DNA of 64,000 nucleotides from Erythrobacter aureus. Lineage in GTDB: Bacteria; Pseudomonadota; Alphaproteobacteria; Sphingomonadales; Sphingomonadaceae. Of this stretch, positions 16,401 through 25,080 are shown in pieces (within the stretch, counting starts at the first letter, position 1; every line of letters starts with the position of its first letter). Below the pieces are notes generated by a model. It did no database searches and was not told the origin of the DNA. It saw nothing but the letters and a program-made list of their open reading frames with translations. The stretch lies in NCBI RefSeq assembly GCF_003355455.1, contig NZ_CP031357.1, forward strand, positions 2,805,001 through 2,869,000, given 5' to 3'. Position numbers and translations under genes: made by a program.

Positions 16401-16940
16401 TCAGGCGAGCGGGCCTCGCTCGAAGCTTTCCCGGGTGATTTCATAGACGAGGTGGACCACGCGTTTGCCTTGGTACTTCTCAAGCTCGTACCGGTCGGTA
16501 CGCACCGCGCTGATCGCTTCGAGCGCATTGCGCGAACGGTAGTTGGTGTCGCCTACGCGAAACTCGACCAGCGCCACGCTTTGAAACGCGTAGGCCAGCA
16601 TGGCACGCTTCATCTCGGGATTGATGCCCTTGCCCCAGTACCGGGGCGCGAGGAAGGTCCAGCCGATCTCGACCACTCCGCCCTCGTCCGGATCGTATTT
16701 GTCGTACCGGGTGGAGCCGATGATCGAACCGTCGCGCTTGTCCACTACCGCCAGCGCTCCGCCGCTCGCCAGCCCGTCGCCGAAAAAGCGATCGAAGATC
16801 TCGCGCCGCCAGCGGTCGTGGATCGGGTGCTGTTCCCACACTCCGGGATCGGAGGCGACTGCGTAGAGTGCCTCGCGATCCCCTTCCCCAAGCGGACGGA
16901 TCACCAGCCGCTCGGTCTCGAGAGTCGGCTGACGATCCAT
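16401..16940 (-). CDS. GNAT family N-acetyltransferase
   Basis: 179-residue acetyltransferase of the RimJ/RimL-like group (LETERLVIRPLGEGDREALY at the start). The acetyl-CoA-binding loop region is around TFLAPRYWGKGINPEMKRAMLAYAF, and FRVGDTNYRSRNALEAIS is typical of members acting on protein N-termini or small amines. The substrate is unknown. It is 6 bases downstream of the aminotransferase gene on the same strand. Confidence 0.82.
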   Translation of the reverse strand: MDRQPTLETERLVIRPLGEGDREALYAVASDPGVWEQHPIHDRWRREIFDRFFGDGLASGGALAVVDKRDGSIIGSTRYDKYDPDEGGVVEIGWTFLAPRYWGKGINPEMKRAMLAYAFQSVALVEFRVGDTNYRSRNALEAISAVRTDRYELEKYQGKRVVHLVYEITRESFERGPLA

Positions 16941-16946
16941 CCTCGC

Positions 16947-18128
16947 CTAGCCCTTCGTGACGTCCGCCAGCGCGGCGATGAACTTGGGCGTGTTGCCTTC
17001 ATGGAGGCCGGCCACATTGATCCGGCCCGACCCGGCCATGTAGACGCCGTGGTCTTCGCGCAGCCTGGCGATCTGATCCTTCGAAAGCGGCAGCATGGCG
17101 AACAGACCGTTCTGCTTGCCCAGCGCGGCGAGATTGAGGCCGGGCGCCTCATTGTCTGCCGCCGCCAGCCGCGCGCGCACCCGCCGCATGCGCGCACGCA
17201 TTTCGCCCAACTCGTCGAGCCACTGCCTGGTCAACTCCTCGTCCCGCAGCACCGTCCGCACCGCCGCGCCGCCGTGATCCGGCGGCATCGACCAGTTGGC
17301 CCGAGCCAGGGCATTGGCGTTGGAGGTAATGGTGGGCAGGTCGGAGGCGTCTTTCGCGATCATGTAAAAGGCCCCGACACGATCGCGGTAAAGGCCGAAG
17401 TTCTTGTCGCAGCTATAGGCCACCAGCGCCTCGGGCACTTTGGCGAGCACTTTGCGCACTCCCGCGACATCCTCCTCGAGCCCGTGTCCGAGCCCATGAT
17501 AGGCAACGTCGAGGATCGGCAGGATGCCCTTGTCGGCAAAGGCCTGGGCAATCTGCTCCCACTGCTCGTCGGTATAGTCGACCCCGGTGGGGTTGTGGCA
17601 GCACCCGTGCAGCAGCACCGCATCGGTTTCGCGCGCCTTGCCGATCGCATCGAGCAACGCGTCGATATCGGCTGTGCCGTCATCCTTGGCATGGTGGAAG
17701 GTGGTGGTTTCGACCCCCACATCCTGCAGGATCTGTGCGTGATTGGGCCAACTCGGCACACCGAGATGGATCCGCGTGCCCCCCGCAGCCTTGGCCAGCG
17801 CCACGGCGAGGCGTACCGCGCCGGTACCACCGGGGGTCTGCATGCCCTCGATACGTCCGCTCATGGTGGCGTTCTTGCCGAAGATATAGGGCTTCAACGC
17901 GTGGACGAAGCCGGTATCGCCTTCCGGCCCGAGATAGCTCTTGGAATCCTGCGTATCGACCAGTCGCTGTTCCGCCGCCTTGATAGCGCGGAAAACCGGG
18001 GTGGCGCCGTCATTCGTGCGATAGACACCCACGCCGAGGTCGATCTTGTCCTCGCGCGGGTCTTCGGCGTGCATCTTGATGAGCGCGAGCAGCGCGTCGG
18101 GTGATTGGGCTTCGAGTTGGTCAAGCAT
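16947..18128 (-). CDS. Aromatic amino acid/aspartate aminotransferase (PLP, class I)
   Basis: 393-residue class I aminotransferase resembling TyrB/AspC. It starts MLDQLEAQSPDALLALIKMH, and GVYRTNDGATPVFRAIKAAE is typical. The PLP lysine is in AYSCDKNFGLYRDRVG, and LHGCCHNPTGVDYTDEQW is the substrate/PLP region. It transfers amino groups between aspartate or aromatic amino acids and 2-oxoglutarate; the precise preference cannot be read. ATG 18128 is chosen over an upstream extension to 18188 because it fits family N-termini. The GNAT gene follows after 6 bases. Confidence 0.92.
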   Translation of the reverse strand: MLDQLEAQSPDALLALIKMHAEDPREDKIDLGVGVYRTNDGATPVFRAIKAAEQRLVDTQDSKSYLGPEGDTGFVHALKPYIFGKNATMSGRIEGMQTPGGTGAVRLAVALAKAAGGTRIHLGVPSWPNHAQILQDVGVETTTFHHAKDDGTADIDALLDAIGKARETDAVLLHGCCHNPTGVDYTDEQWEQIAQAFADKGILPILDVAYHGLGHGLEEDVAGVRKVLAKVPEALVAYSCDKNFGLYRDRVGAFYMIAKDASDLPTITSNANALARANWSMPPDHGGAAVRTVLRDEELTRQWLDELGEMRARMRRVRARLAAADNEAPGLNLAALGKQNGLFAMLPLSKDQIARLREDHGVYMAGSGRINVAGLHEGNTPKFIAALADVTKG

Positions 18129-18233
18129 GCGCGCCTCATTGCCCGATATGGATAGAGCCGCAACAGGAAATCCTGTCATGGCCCCCATGCTTTCCGGTTT
18201 TATGGTTGGGCGCCCCGAAGGGCTGCTATCGCC

Positions 18234-19022
18234 TCAGAACGGCAGCCAGCGCTGCTTCTTCGAAAACTTCATGTAGCCGGCATTGATCCCCAGCCGCAGA
18301 CCGGCCCCCATGCGGATCGGGATCAGCACGACATCGCCCTTGCGCATATAGCTCGCGGTGAGGCCGCCGATCACATAGGCCTGACCCTCGCCTGCCGGAT
18401 ACCGCTCGTAGAGTTCTTCGCTGTCGTAGAGGTTGTACACCAGCACGAAGGTGCTGCCGGCATTGGCCCCGGCATCGAAACCGATCGACGGGCCGGTCCA
18501 GTAAACCGGACGCTCGCCTTCGACCTTGTGATAAAGCGTGCCCGAGCCGTAGCGCGCGCCGACGATGAAGGCGCCGCTCGCCTCGCGACCGACAATATAG
18601 GCATTGGGCTCGCCCTGTTCGGCGAGCAGTTTGCGGACCATCTTGGCGACCCCTTCCGCACCCTTGCCGAATACACCTTCGGCCGCCCCGATGAGGTCAT
18701 CCTCGCGATAGGTCGTGTCGGGATCGTCGACCGCGGCAGTGTCCACCGCCTCGCTGGCGGCTTCCTCTGCGGACTGCTCCGACCATTGCGGCTGCTCGGG
18801 ATAAGCGTCCTCGGGTGCCGCCGCTTCGGGTTCCGTAGTGTAGGTGGTGGCTTCTTCCGGCTCGCCGTAGACCGGCTGGTCGCCTGGCTGCTCGACGAGA
18901 TCGCCGTCAATGGCGGCGTTGGGGTCGATTGTCTCGACCTGGGCCGCAAGCGGGCTCACGCTTAAGCCGAAAGCTGCTAGTGCGAAGCCGATCTTCGGCA
19001 GTTTCCGTATATTTTCGATCAT
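18234..19022 (-). CDS. EipA/DUF1134 family envelope protein
   Basis: 262 residues. It has a signal peptide (GFALAAFGLSVSPLAAQ), then an acidic Pro/Glu-rich low-complexity stretch of about 90 residues. A C-terminal DUF1134 domain follows with the blocks GPSIGFDAGANAGSTFVLVY and PIRMGAGLRLGINAGYMKFS. EipA of Brucella is a periplasmic protein needed for envelope integrity; an equivalent role is inferred. ATG 19022 is used because it begins the signal peptide; the open frame continues to 19091. Confidence 0.88.
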   Translation of the reverse strand: MIENIRKLPKIGFALAAFGLSVSPLAAQVETIDPNAAIDGDLVEQPGDQPVYGEPEEATTYTTEPEAAAPEDAYPEQPQWSEQSAEEAASEAVDTAAVDDPDTTYREDDLIGAAEGVFGKGAEGVAKMVRKLLAEQGEPNAYIVGREASGAFIVGARYGSGTLYHKVEGERPVYWTGPSIGFDAGANAGSTFVLVYNLYDSEELYERYPAGEGQAYVIGGLTASYMRKGDVVLIPIRMGAGLRLGINAGYMKFSKKQRWLPF

Positions 19023-19241
19023 CGATCCCTCCGTGTCGGCGACGCATGCGCAGACAGCTGCGCCATGAGAAGAATCCCCTTTGACCGCCACGGCAATGAA
19101 ACGGCGATGAACCGAATCGAAATTGCGGCAAAGCGAGTCTGTGAGCCGATGAAAGATGGGCGCGAACCTTTATAAAAACTCCCCTTGAAGGCATGCGGGG
19201 GCATGGGTATAGCGCGCCCCTCGCAGCCGAAATGCGTCAGC

Positions 19242-19333
19242 GGAGACGTGGGTGAGTGGCTGAAACCAGCTCCCTGCTAAGGAGCCATACCTGGTAACGG
19301 GTATCGAGGGTTCGAATCCCTCCGTCTCCGCCA
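19242..19333 (+). tRNA. tRNA-Ser(GCU)
   Basis: Complete cloverleaf with CCA encoded. The acceptor GGAGACG (19242-19248) pairs with CGTCTCC (19323-19329), discriminator G, then CCA. The anticodon stem GCTCC/GGAGC encloses the loop CTGCTAA (anticodon GCU, reading AGC/AGU), and a long variable arm is typical of class II tRNA-Ser. The T arm is GAGGGTTCGAATCCCTC. Confidence 0.95.
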
Positions 19334-19582
19334 CTTGCTCTCATGCCCTCGATACTGGAGTACCGCTCTTCATCCGGTGGATGTGCGGCGCGTGGCAGGC
19401 TTGCGAAATGGTCGGGGCATGGGCCATGCCCGGCCGAGGCAGCGCTCTATCCAAAGAGCTTCGTGGTTAAAAAACCCTCTTTCGTCACATAGAGATATCT
19501 CAATATCCGGCTTGCAGGTTGCTTAATCGCCCGTCGCTAGGCAGGCTGGATGAGGAATTCGGCACCCAGGGGTTTGTCGAAC

Positions 19583-20152
19583 ATGGCGATCGGTTCGCAG
19601 CCGGTTTTACAGCCGGAGCGACGGCAAGAAGATCGCAGTATTCGCACATTCAGGCCGGCCTGTATCGAGGCCGAAGGCAAAGCCTATCTGGCGACCATGA
19701 AGGACATTTCGGAGTATGGCTGCGGTTTCGAGGGGGCGATACCGCTGACGCCGGGGCAACCCGTGCGCTATCGCTGGAGCAGCAGGGCGTTCGTGACGGC
19801 CACGGTCGTCTGGGTAGACGGCGCGCGGTTCGGGCTGATGAACGATGCGCCCTGCGATGTCGGTACAAATGCCGGGTTCCCCTATCGCTCGGTGCGCATC
19901 CCGTTCGAACATTCGGCATCCGTTTTCGTCTGCGGGCGCCGGATCGATGCCGCCGCGCTCAACATCGCGCAGAAAGGGTTGTGTATCGCGCTCGACGAAC
20001 CGATACCCGAGGGCTGCCTATGCACCATAGAAGTGTGCGGAGCGACATTCCCGAATGCGGCCATCCGCTGGTTGCAAGGAGGCAGCGCCGGACTTGCCCT
20101 GGAAAAGCCGATGTCCCTTCGGGCATTGGCGTTTCTCACCAATCCGGAGTGA
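19583..20152 (+). CDS. PilZ domain protein
   Basis: About 189 residues from ATG 19583 (ATG 19550 is an alternative). The N-terminal part has the PilZ c-di-GMP motifs RRxxxR (ERRQEDRSIR) and D-x-S-x-x-G (DISEYGCGFEG). The second half looks like a degenerate repeat of the same fold (FVCGRRIDAAALNIAQKGLCIAL) without the arginine motif. It would be a c-di-GMP receptor. The next gene, an EAL protein that should degrade c-di-GMP, supports a shared pathway. The 216 bases between tRNA-Ser and this frame show nothing else convincing. Confidence 0.78.
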   Translation: MAIGSQPVLQPERRQEDRSIRTFRPACIEAEGKAYLATMKDISEYGCGFEGAIPLTPGQPVRYRWSSRAFVTATVVWVDGARFGLMNDAPCDVGTNAGFPYRSVRIPFEHSASVFVCGRRIDAAALNIAQKGLCIALDEPIPEGCLCTIEVCGATFPNAAIRWLQGGSAGLALEKPMSLRALAFLTNPE

Positions 20153-20327
20153 ATGGTTGGATCGTCCCATGCCCTGCGATTTTTCCTGCGGGACGCAATC
20201 CCATCACCGCATGACTTAATAAAGAAGTTATACTCTTCATAGTATTATACCACCCAATCCGGTCGGTCGGGGTTTGCGCTGATTAATTTAGGGTGATACC
20301 CGCGCCTTGCCCCGAGTGGGAGGCAAC

Positions 20328-21734
20328 GTGCATTCGTTATTTATTTTAGACGATAATCCGCAGACGGCGAAGCTCTTCAAGCGGTTCGCCGTGAAGGCTG
20401 GCCTTCAGGCCGTGGCGTTCACCGAACCGCGCGATTTCTTTGCCGCGCTGTCCGCGAGGGACACCTCACCGGACGTCTTGCTCGACCTCAACATGCCCGA
20501 CATCGGAGGAATCGATGTCGTGGAAAAGCTGCAAAAGGCGAATTTCTCAGGCCGCGTCTTCCTGACCAGCGGCGCCGATGCACCAGTGCTTGAGGCGGCC
20601 GGACGGTTGCTTTCCGGCAGCGGGGCGAAGATCGCAGGACTTCTGCCCAAACCGTTCAGCTTTGCCGATTTCGAACGGCTGGTGACTTCGCAGCCATCGG
20701 CCGATCCCGACAAGGAAAAGTCCTCGCCTCCCGATACCCTGATATGTTCGCGAGAGGAATTTGCGCAAATCCAGGCAACGCTCCAACTGTATTTCCAACC
20801 GAAGATCTGGGCCAAGTCCCGCAAACTGGCCGGGTTCGAGGCGCTGGCCCGGTTTTGGAACGCGGATGGCGAGATGCTGTCAACCGACGACTGCATCGCG
20901 CAGCTGCAAAGCCATGGCAGAATGGTCTCGCTGACCGAGACCGTGATCGAGAAAAGCATGGAGTGGGCTTCCGAGGTGCTAACCGACGATCTCCACCTAG
21001 CCATCAATATCGAGCCGGAATTTTTCGAGCAGCCCGAGGGATTGGAGAAAATCGAGCGTCTGCGGAAGGAAAAGGGGCTGAAAGCCTCCCAGTTCATCTT
21101 CGAAGTGACCGAGCGCGCGGGCCTGCCCGATGATGAAAATGTTCTGAAATCGTTCACCAAGCTGCGCGTCGCCGGGTATGGTATCGCCATCGATGATTTC
21201 GGGATCGGGTTCTCGTCGCTGAAGCAATTGTCCGATTTCCCGTTCTCGGAACTGAAGATCGACGGCAACTTCGTCGCGCGGATGGAACAGGAAGAACGGG
21301 CAGCGGAAATAGTCCGGGCCATGGTAAGGCTGGCAAAACGAACCGGGATCCTGTGCACTGCGGAAAGAGTCGAAACCGAATCGGCCGCACAGATACTGGA
21401 AGAGGCGGGTTGCGATCAGTTGCAAGGCTTCTGGACCGGACGCCCGGCCCCCGCCGACGAGGCGGCCAAGCTGGTATCGGATGCTGCGAGGGCCGACGGA
21501 AAAAAGGTGGAGAGTCCCTTGAGCGCGAGCCCCGACCAATCCGATGGCGATACGAAATCGCGGCCGCTCGTGGCCATTGTGGACGACGAATCCGGTGTGA
21601 GGCAGACCCTGGTGCGAGGTCTGGAAAGACAGGGGTTTGCCTGTCGCCCTACCGAAGCGGAGTCGATTTTCTCGAAAGCCTCGAATTCGAACTGCCCGAT
21701 TGCGTCATTCTGGACATGCGAATGCCTGAAATGA
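20328..21734 (+). CDS. REC-EAL response regulator/c-di-GMP phosphodiesterase, fused in frame to a second REC and then frameshifted
   Basis: As written, about 468 residues. An N-terminal receiver (SLFILDDNPQTAKLF, phospho-Asp in LLDLNMPDIGG) is followed by an EAL domain with apparently all catalytic residues: FEALARFW, INIEPEFF, FEVTERAG, IDDFGIGFSSL, LKIDGNF, CTAERVET, QLQGFWTGRP. After a ~30-residue linker a second receiver starts in the same frame (PLVAIVDDESGVRQTLVRGL), but the frame ends in unrelated residues at 21734. Restoring one C in the CCC at 21647-21649 continues the receiver into the next feature, giving a REC-EAL-REC-HTH protein of about 612 residues. GTG 20328 is chosen for the GGGAGG 5 bases upstream; TTG 20307 is possible. 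Confidence 0.8.
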   Translation: MHSLFILDDNPQTAKLFKRFAVKAGLQAVAFTEPRDFFAALSARDTSPDVLLDLNMPDIGGIDVVEKLQKANFSGRVFLTSGADAPVLEAAGRLLSGSGAKIAGLLPKPFSFADFERLVTSQPSADPDKEKSSPPDTLICSREEFAQIQATLQLYFQPKIWAKSRKLAGFEALARFWNADGEMLSTDDCIAQLQSHGRMVSLTETVIEKSMEWASEVLTDDLHLAINIEPEFFEQPEGLEKIERLRKEKGLKASQFIFEVTERAGLPDDENVLKSFTKLRVAGYGIAIDDFGIGFSSLKQLSDFPFSELKIDGNFVARMEQEERAAEIVRAMVRLAKRTGILCTAERVETESAAQILEEAGCDQLQGFWTGRPAPADEAAKLVSDAARADGKKVESPLSASPDQSDGDTKSRPLVAIVDDESGVRQTLVRGLERQGFACRPTEAESIFSKASNSNCPIASFWTCECLK

Positions 21735-22165
21735 ATGGTATGGCTGTACTGGAAAGCATTCCCGACGAAGCGCAGGCGGTTCCGATCATCGTTTTGACTT
21801 CGCATGGCGAGATCAGCCTGGCGGTCGATGCCATGAAAAACGGTGCGGTGGATTTTATCGAAAAGCCCGTATCGATCAAGGAATTCGCCAGGAGAATCAA
21901 TGAGCACATTGCGCATTCCATCGAGCTGCGTCGCCAGGTCGACGAAGTGGAACGGAACAAGTCGCTGATCGCGCTTCTGACATCGCGCGAAAGCGAAATC
22001 GCCGCGCAGATCGTCGATGGCAACAGCAATAAGGAAATAGCGAGGACGCTGGACATCAGCCCGCGCACGGTCGAGGTTCACCGGGCGAATATCTTCAAGA
22101 AACTGGGGGTGCGTAACGCAGTCGAATTCACCCTGATATTCGAGAAGGCCAATCCATCGAAATAG
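21648..22165 (+). CDS. FixJ/NarL-like receiver and LuxR HTH (3' part of the frameshifted REC-EAL-REC-HTH gene)
   Basis: After the shift at about 21648 the frame continues the receiver (SGVDFLESLEFELPDCVILDMRMPEMNGM with the phospho-Asp in LDMRMP). It runs through VLTSHGEISLAVDAMKNGAVDF and the switch Lys in IEKPVS to a FixJ-type LuxR HTH (LTSRESEIAAQIVDGNSNKEIA, then LDISPRTVEVHRANIFKKLG). As the sequence stands, translation would need a new start (first ATG at 21717), losing the acidic pocket. Single-base loss in a homopolymer suggests sequencing error or a recent mutation. The HTH implies DNA binding; a target is not visible. Confidence 0.75.
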
Positions 22166-22177
22166 CGCTCTCCCCGG

Positions 22178-24871
22178 TCAGTCGCAGACCGGATCGCAGG
22201 TCACGCGCTTGAGCGCTTTTGCCAGTTCCATGCGCGTATAGGGCTTGAGCAACAACATATCCCTACCGGGATCGAAACTGTCGCCAAGTGTGCGCATACT
22301 GGCATAGCCGGATGAAAAAATGACCTTTATTCCCGGCAATCGGTGCCGTGCCTTTTCCGCCAGTTCCAGCCCATTCATTCCGCCCGGCATCACGATATCG
22401 GTGAAAAGGAGATCGACATCGTCGTGCCGATCGAGCAGCGCCATTGCGTCCGGGCCGTTGGACGCGCTGAGGACCGAATAGCCTTCGGCCTCGAACAGCT
22501 TTTCGACGTAACGCCGCACCTGCCCCTCATCTTCGACGATCAGTATCTTCGCAGCGGAGTCTCGAGGAAAGGTATACTCGGTTCCGCGGCTCTCGGCTTC
22601 ACCCTCGATCGGTTCGATCTTCGGCAGGAAAATGCAGACCGTCGTTCCTTCACCTGGCGCGGTTTCCACGAAGGCGTGGCCTCCCGACTGGTTGGCGAAA
22701 CCATACACCATGCTCAGTCCCAAACCCGTCCCATCTCCCCTCGCTTTCGTCGTGAAAAAGGGCTCGAACACGCGAGAAGCAATTTCGGGAGCCATGCCTG
22801 AACCGCTGTCGGTCATCGCGATCCTGACATATTCGCCGGGCGCCAGTACATTCTCCAACGCCCCCAATTCCACGCGATATGACGATGCCTCGAGCGTAAG
22901 CAGGCCGCCTTCGGGCATCGCGTCGCGCGCATTCATCGCCAGATTGACCAGCGCATTGTCGAGCTGACTGGGATCGACCTCGACGAAAAGATCCTCCTCG
23001 CTCGCCGTAACCGACAGGGTGATGTCTTCCGGCAGCCCATGCCTGATGAGCTTGCCGATCTGTTCCATCTGCTCGGCAATGTTCATCCGCTGCGGCGCCA
23101 GCGGTTGCTGCCGCGCGAAAGACAGCAAGCGGCTGGTCAGTTCGGCACCGTTGCGGGCTGCCGACTGGATCAGATCGAGCAGTTCGCGCACGTCCGGATT
23201 ATCGGTTTCATCCAGCAATATCTCGGTATTGCCCATGATGATCATGAGCATGTTGTTAAAATCGTGCGCTACGCCGCCGGTCAGCTTGCCCAGCGATTCA
23301 AGCGATTGTTTGTTGCGAAGAAAATCCTCGAGTCGCCGGCTCTCGGTGATATCGCGCACGGCACCCACAACGCGCGTAACGGCGCCGTTCTCGTCTCTGA
23401 TGAGCGCAGCGGTATCCTGAACCAGCAAGGTCGACCCGTCGGCCTTTTGCATCCGGTACTCCTCGCGCCAGCGATCCGCACCGCCTTCGAGCGCTGCGCT
23501 CAGGCTCGAAACCACACGTTCCCGGTCTTCCGGGCTGACCTGATCGATCCAGGCCCCACCCGAATAGGGCGCCAGGTCGGGGTCCAGACCGAGCCGTTCT
23601 ACGCCTTCGGCGGCACGCCAAACCACCTCCGTATCCGGATTCATCTCCCACAGAATATCGCTGGATAGCTCGGTCACAATCCGCAATCGCTCTTCCGAAC
23701 TCGCCAGCTTTTCCTCTTTCTGGCGCAATTCGGTTACGTCGATTGTCGATCCGATGATCCGGACGGGTTCTCCATCATCGTCATAGTGGATGGTGAATTC
23801 CGACCGCAAAGTCCCAATGCCGCCCTCCGGTCTGACGAACCGGAACTCCCGCTGCAATCGACGGTCCTGCTGCGCTAGAGCCTGGAGTAGCTGGCGCTGG
23901 TAGCGATCGCGATCTTCCTCGACGACATATTGCGGGACCTCGGTCAGGCCCATCGTGCTTGGCGGGGACGATCCGAAGACGGTTTCGAAGCTTTCGCTCG
24001 CCCAGAATTCTTCGGTCAGCAGGTCCCAATCGCACACGACACTTCGGGCTGCCCGCAAGGCAAGCTGGAAGCGGCGCTGATCGGCCTTCGCCGCCAACTC
24101 ATGGTTACGACGCTGGCTGATATCGTTGAAGTAAAGGATGACTGTCGAGATCTCGCCTGTGGGTTCGACTATCGGCAAAGCGTTGCAATGAAACCATTGG
24201 GTTCCGCCCGAGCCACCAGCCAGCTTGCCGATTATTGCATCGCGAACAGCTTCGCCGCGCTCCATCACCGATTTCACAAGACAGTCTTCCTCGGTAAAGG
24301 GGGACCCGTCTTCTTTGATGAGATCAAATTTGGCGCGCTCTATTGTGCGCCCCTCTGTCGACGGTGACAGTCCGAGTGACCGCATGGCTTCAGGATTGAT
24401 CTTCCTCACCACGCCATCGGGCGAACAGATCATCACCCCCGTTCCGATATTTTCGAAGATAACGCGGGAATGTTTTTGAAACGCATCGAGATCCCGCTGT
24501 CGCTCGCCTCGATGGCCCTCGCCCAGCTTTGCTATCAGACCGACGAAATCCCCGTTCTCGTCGAATTGGGGCAGGATCGAAAGACTGTGCCGGAATGCGC
24601 CTCCCCCTTTGCGATGAGCGATCACTTCGCCTTCAAAGCGCTCTCGTTTGGCGATCGCATCCCTAATACGCTCCGCGAGTTCGGCTGTCGTTTCATCCCG
24701 TTCCAGGAGACGCCAGTTCTTTCCCAGAATATCCGCCTCGCCATAGCCCGCCATGTCGAGGAAGGCCCGATTACAAAAGGTTATTTCTTCACCGGCACCG
24801 ATGAACAAAATTCCATCACCAACAGCCTGAAGCGCTTTGCGATAGAATAAATCCTGCATAACCTTCTTCAC
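22178..24871 (-). CDS. Cytoplasmic multi-PAS hybrid histidine kinase
   Basis: 897 residues with no membrane helix. About four PAS domains (ALQAVGDGILFIGAGEEITF first) are followed by PAC-type segments, then a dimerisation/phosphoacceptor box GGVAHDFNNMLMIIMGN, where H in AHDFNN is the phospho-site. The ATPase domain follows (VNLAMNARDAMPEGG; DSGSGMAPEIASRVFEPFFTTK; GTGLGLSMVYG), and a C-terminal receiver ends the protein (KILIVEDEGQVRRY, phospho-Asp in LLFTDIVMPGG). The last part could relay phosphate to another protein. It converges on the REC-EAL-REC-HTH gene (12 bases apart), a likely partner. The start is uncertain: GTG 24871 or ATG 24859. Confidence 0.87.
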   Translation of the reverse strand: MKKVMQDLFYRKALQAVGDGILFIGAGEEITFCNRAFLDMAGYGEADILGKNWRLLERDETTAELAERIRDAIAKRERFEGEVIAHRKGGGAFRHSLSILPQFDENGDFVGLIAKLGEGHRGERQRDLDAFQKHSRVIFENIGTGVMICSPDGVVRKINPEAMRSLGLSPSTEGRTIERAKFDLIKEDGSPFTEEDCLVKSVMERGEAVRDAIIGKLAGGSGGTQWFHCNALPIVEPTGEISTVILYFNDISQRRNHELAAKADQRRFQLALRAARSVVCDWDLLTEEFWASESFETVFGSSPPSTMGLTEVPQYVVEEDRDRYQRQLLQALAQQDRRLQREFRFVRPEGGIGTLRSEFTIHYDDDGEPVRIIGSTIDVTELRQKEEKLASSEERLRIVTELSSDILWEMNPDTEVVWRAAEGVERLGLDPDLAPYSGGAWIDQVSPEDRERVVSSLSAALEGGADRWREEYRMQKADGSTLLVQDTAALIRDENGAVTRVVGAVRDITESRRLEDFLRNKQSLESLGKLTGGVAHDFNNMLMIIMGNTEILLDETDNPDVRELLDLIQSAARNGAELTSRLLSFARQQPLAPQRMNIAEQMEQIGKLIRHGLPEDITLSVTASEEDLFVEVDPSQLDNALVNLAMNARDAMPEGGLLTLEASSYRVELGALENVLAPGEYVRIAMTDSGSGMAPEIASRVFEPFFTTKARGDGTGLGLSMVYGFANQSGGHAFVETAPGEGTTVCIFLPKIEPIEGEAESRGTEYTFPRDSAAKILIVEDEGQVRRYVEKLFEAEGYSVLSASNGPDAMALLDRHDDVDLLFTDIVMPGGMNGLELAEKARHRLPGIKVIFSSGYASMRTLGDSFDPGRDMLLLKPYTRMELAKALKRVTCDPVCD

Positions 24872-25080
24872 CTTCCTACAGCCACGACGGTATGTTAAAT
24901 CCGCCTGAATTAACTACAAAATAACCATCCGGTTTTCCAGTATGCGAATGTATTTTCGATTATCGAGCACTCTGCCCAGCCAGCCGGAAAAATCGATCTT
25001 TCCATCTCACCTCCCGCGATATCGGGGCTTTTCCCAGCCCGGCGAGAGCTGACGATCCGTGCTGCCCCGGTCGATCAGCC

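Noticed and set aside
16362..18104. 580-codon open frame antisense to the GNAT and aminotransferase genes
   Set aside because: Antisense of two well-supported genes; composition is not protein-like.
19414..19432. GGGCATGG/CCATGCCC inverted repeat after tRNA-Ser
   Set aside because: The arms are separated by one base, so no hairpin can form, and no gene or promoter is obviously attached; treated as chance.
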